From positions 124,001-188,000 of the forward strand of contig JAANDG010000094.1 of assembly GCA_036852015.1 (NCBI GenBank): 64,000 bases of DNA, read 5' to 3'. A program made the translations under genes and the position numbers. A model generated the notes under the pieces. That model saw only the letters and a list, made by a program, of their open reading frames with translations, ran no database searches and was not told where the DNA came from. Source of the DNA: Pelodera strongyloides. Its lineage: Eukaryota; Nematoda; Chromadorea; Rhabditida; Rhabditidae. Below, one piece after another: positions 57,334 through 64,000 of the stretch. The stretch's first letter is position 1. Each line of letters opens with the position of its first letter.

Positions 57334-57758
57334 CGTAGTGCGTGAGTTATGTAGTGCATGGGTTACGTAGTGCGTGAGTTACGTAGTGCGTGGGTTAGGT
57401 AGTGCGTGAGTTACGTAGTGCGTGCGTACCGTAGTGCGCGAGTACCGTAGTGCGTGAGTACCGTAGTGCGTGAGTACCGTAGTGCGCGAGTACCGTAGTG
57501 CGCGAGTACCGTAGTGCGCGAGTACCGTAGTGCGCGAGTACCGTAGTGCGCGAGTACCGCAGTGCGCGAGTACCGCAGTGCGTGAGTAACGCACTGCGCG
57601 AGTACCGCACTGCGCGAGTACCGCATTGCGCGAGTACCGCATTGCGCGAGTACCGCATTGTGCGAGTACCGCATTGCGCGAGTACCGCATTACGCGAGTA
57701 CCGCATTGTGCGACTTCCGCATTGCATGAGTACCGCATTGTGTGAATACCGCAGTGCG
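57334..57758. repeat. 16-bp minisatellite (GTAGTGCGCGAGTACC)n
   Basis: About 26 units with G/C and A/G variants. As 16 is not a multiple of three and the unit lacks stops, all three minus frames stay open, giving spurious 87-134 residue frames of a 16-residue repeat. Confidence 0.95.
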
Positions 57759-57912
57759 CGGAGTTGGTGCTCTCTTGTCTCACGGCTTTGCGCGCTTTTA
57801 ATTATAATAATTATAATGAACTAAGTCGTCCTAGCCAGGGTCTGTGCCAGAGTTTGGGTTGTCCTAACCACTCTGCCTTACGTATCTTATTGTATTTGAT
57901 TTATCTTTTTTT

Positions 57913-60203
57913 ATGCCGCGTCGTCCGTCGAAGAAGGACTACAACATTCGATCTTCGGACTGGATCACGTCGCAGATCGAAAGGTATGTTGTAAGGATAA
58001 AACATTAAAGCGAAATACAGGCTGGTTTTTGAAACGCATAGTTGACAACTGAATTCTTATGTAATTTGCTCGAATTTAGATCGATTTTTTATTCTAATTT
58101 ATGTTCGCATCAGAATGCTAGTTACTCGATGTGTTGCAAAAAGCGGCCGGTATTTCGCCTTAACGTTTCTGAAAGTACCAATGTACGTCTGTTACTCACT
58201 TTCGGCATTCTGACGATTAAATGGTCAGGCCCACAAAAAAAGTAATCGATGATCTAATGATCTAATCTATTTGAATGAGTTCACGAACAATTGGTCGAGG
58301 TGGTCCTACTTCTTTCGCCGATGCATGCATGATGATTTAGGGCGCGTTGGGGATGTTCTTTCCGAAAGGTTCTCATGCAAATCCATCGTTCGGGATGGAC
58401 ATTTTGGAATGGTTCTAATGCAAGGAGAAAACAAAAAATTCCATTTGCATATGAATTGCTATGCAAATCATGCTAATTTGTACTTTTCCATGCTAATTTT
58501 GCTTTCTCCAAGCATTAGAACTTTTCCAAAATGTCCATCCCGAACGCCGAATTTGCATGAGAACTTTTCGGAAAGCGCATCCCGAGCCCGACTTTAACCC
58601 GAATGAGTGTTTTCGTTTTAGGATAGTAAACTTAATTTTAGGATACTAAACCCGATTCGTTTAGGATACTAAAATTAGAAACCACTTTCAAAATATAAGC
58701 GTAAATGTTGCTCAACATGTAGCAGAGAAGTAAAAGGCACGGTTTCCACTCATGTGTCCCCATATGAACGTCTCTCGCTTCCATTTTTACTTTGGATATA
58801 GTTAAAACTTGCGCGACAAAAGTTGCGCAAGCCTAAGCCTAAGCCTAAGCAATTAATGTAAATGTTCTTTAGAAAACATCCTCTCATCCAAATGAAAATT
58901 GCTCGCAGTTTGTGTTGCACCGAGAATTAGATGCGTCACTCTGCACTGCAGTAGTCTCGGAGGGGGAGGTAATTTTCAACTGGCCTCATGGGAAACCAAA
59001 AACCTCGATATGGCCCCGATCAAGTCCCTGAAAAAGTCCCGACCTTGATCGGGACCATATCGGGTTTTCTGGAAGAATCGGGGCCATATCGGGTCTTTTA
59101 CCAAAATAATCGGGGCCATATTGGGGCTTCCACTTCCCTGTGCGTCTGTGCTACAAATCGATTGTTTTTATTTGATTTGTTTTCCTTTTTTATCGGATTT
59201 TGAAGAAATGGAAGGATAGTTAAACATAACTGAGTGAGATTGCCACTAACATAGTCCCATCTTCCAGGTCAGAGGTAAATTGACAGAATTTTCTTTAGGG
59301 GACGCATACCACCCAGTTGGATCCGCGTAATGAACCATGAAGGAAAGTATCTTCCCTCGAAGGTTACTGGGTAATTGCTGGACCGTTATTTGCTGTCGAT
59401 CTACAGTATTCGAGTAACTAGCTAATGAAGGTAAGCTCAGTAAAAAATACATTTTGAAAGTTGCACTAGTAATAGATTAGCGGGTGGTTTCTGAAGAATT
59501 GGAAAAGTTAACCATAAGCCTGAGCTTACTGCCAAGCCTGAGCCTAAGCCTAAGCCTAAGCCACGGGCTTCCATAACAAACGTAACATTTTTACCTCAAA
59601 TTGGTGGAAATTACAACTTACAACCCTTTTATTTCAGAGGAAGTACAACACCCAGCTGCTCCAACATAGTGCAGCGTGACACGTTATCTCCTCACGAAGC
59701 TTTCCACTTTCTGATCGTAGTTTGCGTTGCCTTAGAAGTGTCGTCCTACGGTATTCCTGTTCCCAGTTTAATCAAGGTAAGCTCGAGCAAAAACGTACAT
59801 TGTACGTGTAAGTATAATAGGGATTTGGGAAGAAATGGAGCATCTAAAAATAATTAAACATTACTCTCAAAAGAATGTTAATTGGCGGTGGGTGCCGGTA
59901 GCGTAATGGTATAAACACATTGGTCCGGAATATGGGGGTTCGACCCCCGCTCGACCAACCCCAATGTTTAAGTTGCAATCTAAATTAATAATAAAACCGT
60001 TCGTGCGTTTTTCCCTGACATTTTCATTTTGTATATGGTGTTTGGAACAACTAAAACAATCTGAGCTTGCGACTAAGATTAAATATAAATCTTCAATTTG
60101 TTTTTAAATTGTAACCATTTTCTTTTAGGGCACACATGGAAATGGGCTGATGCTGAATCGCAGCGCCGTAGAAGTTGATAACTTCTTGGTCGCTTTTCGC
60201 TAG
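57913..60203 (+). CDS. Small unrecognised gene with possible alternative exons
   Basis: Exon 57913-57983 starts with ATG (PRRPSKKDYNIRSSDWITSQ) and ends in phase 2. Exon 59638-59776 (CSNIVQRDTLSPHEAFHF, SYGIPVPSLIK) accepts that phase and continues in phase to 60129-60203 (GNGLMLNRSAVEVDNFLVAF, TAG), giving 94 residues. Two other mutually phase-consistent exons lie between: 58873-58968 (HPNENCSQFVLHRELDASL) and 59268-59330 (RGKLTEFSLGDAYHPVGSA, TAA). They may belong to an alternative transcript or a second gene. No family recognised. Confidence 0.4.
58005..58163. mobile_element. TTAA MITE, AGCGAAATACCGGCCGG family
   Basis: TTAAAGCGAAATACAGGCTGG at the left; GCGGCCGGTATTTCGCCTTAA at the right. 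Starts 21 bp after the donor of the exon ending at 57983. Confidence 0.85.
58345..58582. repeat. Inverted repeat rich in ATGCAAAT/ATGCTAAT words
   Basis: GGGATGTTCTTTCCGAAAGG...ATGGACATTTTGGAATGGTT on the left and its inverse (ACTTTTCCAAAATGTCCATC...TTCGGAAAGCGCATCCC) on the right; imperfect arms of about 100 bp. Confidence 0.75.
58828..58850 (-). repeat. Short interstitial (TTAGGC)n tract
   Basis: Three to four AAGCCT units on the plus strand, same orientation as 18161 and 59533. Confidence 0.8.
59003..59130. repeat. Local repeats of TCGGGGCCATATCGGG
   Basis: Four to five direct and inverted copies of the word around GGCCCCGATC/GATCGGGACCATATCGGG. Possible decayed element in an intron. Confidence 0.6.
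59533..59562 (-). repeat. Short interstitial (TTAGGC)n tract
   Basis: AAGCCTGAGCCTAAGCCTAA followed by GCCTAAGCC, 75 bp upstream of the exon at 59638. Confidence 0.8.
59890..59975 (+). repeat. tRNA-derived SINE, same head type as 38323
   Basis: GGGTGCCGGTAGCGTAATGG (A-box) and GGGGGTTCGACCCCCGCTCG (B-box and T-arm). No acceptor stem pairing; a tail with GTTGCAATC follows. Confidence 0.6.
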
Positions 60204-62492
60204 AGCTTTATTGTGAGGTCTGGCGCTGGCTGACTACCCTGTATATAAGTTGTTTCTCCTCCCGTGATTAAGGTCGTGATCAAGGCCCTGTGATCTGTGT
60301 GGGGACCTGTCTTTCTGATTATTGATTTGGTCATTTTATTGATTTTGCAATGCTATTATTGACGTCCAACTTACCCCAAAATAAAGGCTCAAAGGGGAAG
60401 TTGGCGCCGTATGCAGCTGAGGTTCTTATCGATTGAATTTCGTTGCTATTAATTGACCGTGATTGTCGGATTTTGTGTTTCTGATAGAGTGTCATTTTGT
60501 GCCTACGGTATGCCTTGATCTGGTTGCACAGTTCACGGCGAGTGTAGAGAATGCTGAAGCGAAATACCGGCCGGTTCTTGAAACGCATTGTGGACAACTG
60601 AATTCTTACGTATTTATGCTAATTTACTCGAATTTAGTCCGAATTTTTTATTGTAACTTATGCCCCTTTGCATAGGCTGCATAAGAATGCTGGTGTACCC
60701 GATGCGTGTTTCAAAAATCGGTCGGTTTTTCGCTTTAATTTTGTGTAATTGTATGCTCCATGGTACCCCTGTATTCAACGTTACCGTTCCGATATTTATG
60801 GTGTCTTACTGCACATCATTCAAGTAGTGGAGCAACAGACACGTTTGAGATGCCTTAAATAGTTTCACAAGTTACAGATTCGCATGCTACATGTTAACTC
60901 TTTTTCTATGCGTTTATAACTGGCCCACGCTACACATTGATTGGTCCAACAATAAGGTCGTGCTGGGTGCTTGATGACGAAATTAGAAGATGTCGAAATA
61001 CCGTACCTAAAAATTCTGATCAGTCGCTCTTCTGATTTCTGCGAGAGCATAAGTTGCGTGTCATCTCACGGTAAAACTGTAAAACCATTGAGAACACGGT
61101 GACAAATGGAGTCGCTGAAAGTATTGTTTTCTCTACGCTCACTGCTCGCTCCACTTCATGCGCTACGCTTATTCAGTTCCGCTCACTAGTTTCGCGTAGC
61201 GGTGGTGTGTGTGTGTGCTGTGCGTTGTCTAATGTAGTCCTGCGCGTGTTTCCGTTCACTTGTCTCGTTTCGATCGTCCTTTGTAGCTCTTCCGATAGTT
61301 GACCTCCATCCCATAATGTTCGCGGTTACCTAGAAAGCGACGCTCCCGCGCGCGCTGATTCCAGGACCCTAAAGATCGGAATCTCTGTTGCTTGGAAAAA
61401 TCCTTATTAACGTGTTGACGACGCGATTCCGATTACGCTGCTGTAAACTACTCGGAAAGGGTTCCGAATGTCATTCCGATCTTTCTTATTTACCATTCCC
61501 TTTCTATGGGCTCAATTTGCTACAAAAGATGATCGTAACTGCTCTAGAATGATAACCGATGTCCAACAATTCTACAGACTACTTATACCCGGCCTGCCTC
61601 TCTACATTTACATTGTAGACAGTTTCTGCCGCTTTTCTAATTTAGTAGTAATGTTGCTATTACATTACCGCTCGTAAACCCATAAATCTTCCTTAGCAGA
61701 AGAAACCCGCTGATATCCCAACTGAACACCTTAAATGATAAGTAAGATTATTTCTCTAGCTCATTCACTAATTAAGACATATTAACGAGTACTTTTTCGA
61801 ATAAATATCGATAGGATATCTAATGCGGATCATGTTATCACATGGACTCGGACAAAAGCGAACTTGGGCAAAAGCGGAAAACTAGCCTTTTCGATGAATT
61901 ACAATTAGGGTGATAATTAGCGCAAACAAGTCAAATTCACCATAATTGTAGATAATTGTATGGGGAATCCAACGCCGCCGACATTTTCAAATTTCGACAA
62001 TTTTTCGCAGGGATATGGCCTATGGAATGAACGAATTTGTTCATTCTGAATTAGTGATATTAACAAACTTTATCATTTATAACATTGCCATTTTCCAATA
62101 CAACGGAACTATTTGTGAATGGGTGATAGAGGTTTGCTCACTGATCAAAACCATATACTGATATTATCTAATTACCTAAGGATTTACCTATGGTGCTGAT
62201 TAGAGACGTATATAAGCCCCCAAATCAACCGCACACCTTTATTAATTGTATACGTTTATTAATTTCTCCTTCATTTTTAATATTTTATTAGTGATTCGAG
62301 TGATTTCCGTCTCAAACCCATTAGTTCACTGATGTTAACTTATCAGCTTCACCACCTCGCCCCACCGGTGTTTAGCATAGACTAAATTAGCATAAATCAA
62401 ATTTGCATGGGTTTTGTCTGAAAACCCTCGCTCCACAGGGTTTTCGAGTATAAAAGCAGACTAGGAGCTCAGTCTCGAGCAAACAGCAATAC
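60204..62492. other. Intergenic, no gene supported
   Basis: One MITE (60555-60738) and AT-rich sequence. A 69-residue hydrophobic frame at 61468-61677 (LLIPGLPLYIYIVDSF) has no splice-consistent partner and is left uncalled. Confidence 0.4.
60555..60738. mobile_element. TTAA MITE, AGCGAAATACCGGCCGG family
   Basis: GAAGCGAAATACCGGCCGG at the left; ATCGGTCGGTTTTTCGCTTTAA at the right; interior with GGACAACTGAATTCTTACGT. Confidence 0.85.
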
Positions 62493-62677
62493 CTGAGGCC
62501 GTATTCACCACTCCGTTTACCCCTGGAGAAAACTGACTCTCGGCGAAAATTTACCTAGAAAGCGAGATTATGTCACAAAATTTGCATTCACCACTCACTC
62601 TCCTTCCCGAAAAATGCGTTTCAAAAGTTTTGTCTCTAGAGAAATGTTTACCCTTGAGTGGTGAATACGGCCTCAGG
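62493..62677. mobile_element. Palindromic element with GAGGCCGTATTCACCACTC ends, different interior
   Basis: Same termini as 11829 and 14731 but the interior has ACCCCTGGAGAAAACTGACT...CTCTAGAGAAATGTTTACCC and an internal TTCACCACTCACTC. Confidence 0.75.
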
Positions 62678-63089
62678 AGGACTGAAATGGAATGGGGCTG
62701 GGAAATTTTTTTATTAATGTTTATCATAATACTTTCCGGTACTTAGTGGGAAATAATTAAGCTACCAGGGCGTATTTGACAATATGCTGCCTGGTTGTGG
62801 CTTGAGTATACAATACACACTGATTAATAACTATTGTAGAAATAACTCGATAATTAGACACATATTGTCTCCAACTACACATACTTATCTATTAGGTGTC
62901 TAATTAAAAGCATGACTGTGGCTCATATCTGTATTATTAAAACTAATTAAACATATGTCGCCTGTTCTGGAGATATGATTACTCCTGATAATTAATAACA
63001 ATTTTGATCATGAATCTTTATTCAGAAACCCTTTTCCACACATATTGCCCACAAGTCTTGATTGGTCGTCCGATTGTCCGATATGGCGC

Positions 63090-63960
63090 ACGGCAATGCT
63101 TAGGCGGGTAGCACTAAACGAATACTGAAGATATTCCTAGTGACTCTACCCTTTAGGCCGCTTCACAACTCATACACGGGGTAGGTGAGGCCAGTCGGTA
63201 CTATATTTCAGATGCCGCGGTCCTGGGTTGGTGTTTGTTTTTTGAAGAAATATGCTCATTCGCCTCTAACGCACTCGACCCGGGTTCGAGTCTGGTCCGT
63301 GACAACTTTGAAACCACCACCCGGTGAGGGAATCATGGATGACCGCTCCTGGCTCCCGTCGAGCAAAAGATTTGTAATCAGAAACGACAACGTCTAGCAA
63401 CGACAACGTCTAAAAACAGCTTCAATACAAGCGAGGATACTTATATCACAGAAACATGTGTAGTTTTGAATCTGTTTTAGTGGAAGCAGCCAACCGTGCA
63501 ACAATCATTCTTTTGCTTTGATTTGGCAAGATTTCCATTCGTAACAACAACAATGAGCGACGTCACACAAAATGATTCATCTTTATGTTTAATGCCACAA
63601 ATCTCAATCAAATGACCTTTGTAGCCTTTGTTGTTATCCTGAGGCCATATTCACCACTCAATTCCCCATGGTGGAATTCCCCGTCTTTTTCTCTGCGTCT
63701 CTCACATTAGCCTGTTATTTTCTGTCCCCAGGGACTATTTCCCCGAGGGAATAGGAGTGGTGAATATGGCCTCGGATTTAGTGACAGTGGTGGAATGGTT
63801 AGAGCCGTCGATCGACAATAAAAGGAACGATTCCGGCTCGTTTTGTTGAAAATGACGGTCTAATGATTATGAATGGCGATCTGTTCTGGTTACTCCACGT
63901 TCATTTAGTTGTGAGATAGCTGACTTCGTTGTTATCATTCTCGGATTAACGTGCTGTTGT
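63090..63960 (+). repeat. Composite tRNA-derived SINE, copy 2 (with MITE insertion)
   Basis: Parallels 54120-54960: first tRNA-like unit at about 63255-63305 (CGGGTTCGAGTCTGG), body CCACCACCCGGTGAGGGAAT, second tRNA-like unit at about 63780-63840 (GTGGTGGAATGGTTAGAGC...GGAACGATTCC) and the TTAGTTGTGA tail. The element 63639-63775 is inserted before the second unit. Confidence 0.7.
63639..63775. mobile_element. Palindromic miniature element, GAGGCCATATTCACC family
   Basis: CTGAGGCCATATTCACCACT at the left; GAGTGGTGAATATGGCCTC at the right; interior in inverted orientation relative to 14731-14853. Confidence 0.85.
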
Positions 63961-64000
63961 CGTGGTTTGAAGAAGAAAATTGAGCTTGCCCTAAATATAA

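Noticed and set aside
57379..57783. Minus-strand repeat protein of 134 residues
   Set aside because: A 16-bp stop-free minisatellite opens all three frames; no start context, splice site or homology.
59890..59960. Functional tRNA gene
   Set aside because: A and B boxes are present but acceptor ends do not pair; it shares its head with a SINE copy at 38323.
1..64000. CRISPR arrays, operons, bacterial promoters
   Set aside because: The sequence is eukaryotic; no regularly spaced short repeats with unique spacers of CRISPR type were seen.

Overview
The window looks like nuclear DNA of a nematode. Evidence: AT-rich sequence, introns ending in TTTCAG or TTTTAG with GTAAG-type donors, three interstitial (TTAGGC)n tracts, nematode-type secreted families (CAP/VAL, small PAN/apple proteins, a serpentine receptor) and a BEL/Pao retroelement carrying a phlebovirus-G2-like envelope region. 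Genus cannot be fixed from this sequence. Long continuous reading frames are almost limited to the retroelement. Host genes were found by joining exons whose splice sites and codon phase agree.

Layout. 0.9-6.5 kb (+): CAP-domain gene lacking its first exon(s), with a 3.1-kb intron. 6.5-12 kb: simple repeats and miniature elements. 12.0-19.0 kb (-): three tandem paralogous genes for small secreted six-cysteine PAN-like proteins. 19.7-24.0 kb (-): an unrecognised gene and a RING-finger gene fragment. 26.3 kb: an intact tRNA-Arg(CCT) gene. 27.7-49.2 kb (+): a 17-exon gene for a secreted protein of about 659 residues with two PAN modules and a thrombospondin-1-like stretch. Its first intron holds a 7.3-kb antisense BEL/Pao element. 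Its 6-kb eighth intron holds a nest of inverted tandem-repeat arrays enclosing an atp-1 (ATP synthase alpha) pseudogene. 50.4-52.7 kb (-): a six-exon serpentine receptor gene. 57.9-60.2 kb (+): a small unrecognised gene with alternative exons. 60-64 kb: tRNA-derived SINEs and palindromic elements.

The most striking object is at the inner edge of the retroelement's 5' LTR. Instead of the usual short primer-binding site there is a complete tRNA-Gly(GCC), including the post-transcriptional CCA, joined directly to the LTR. Every conserved position is canonical except position 58, the usual m1A58 reverse-transcriptase stop, which reads T. Gag and most of protease are missing right behind it. This looks like a fossil of a reverse transcription event that copied the whole primer tRNA through its modified base and then mis-joined.

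The rest is unusually rich in tRNA-derived SINE-like units (about 16), a TTAA-flanked miniature family (about 10 copies, one nearly perfect palindrome), a second palindromic family, and minisatellites, one of which repeats a 5' splice site in an 18-bp unit.
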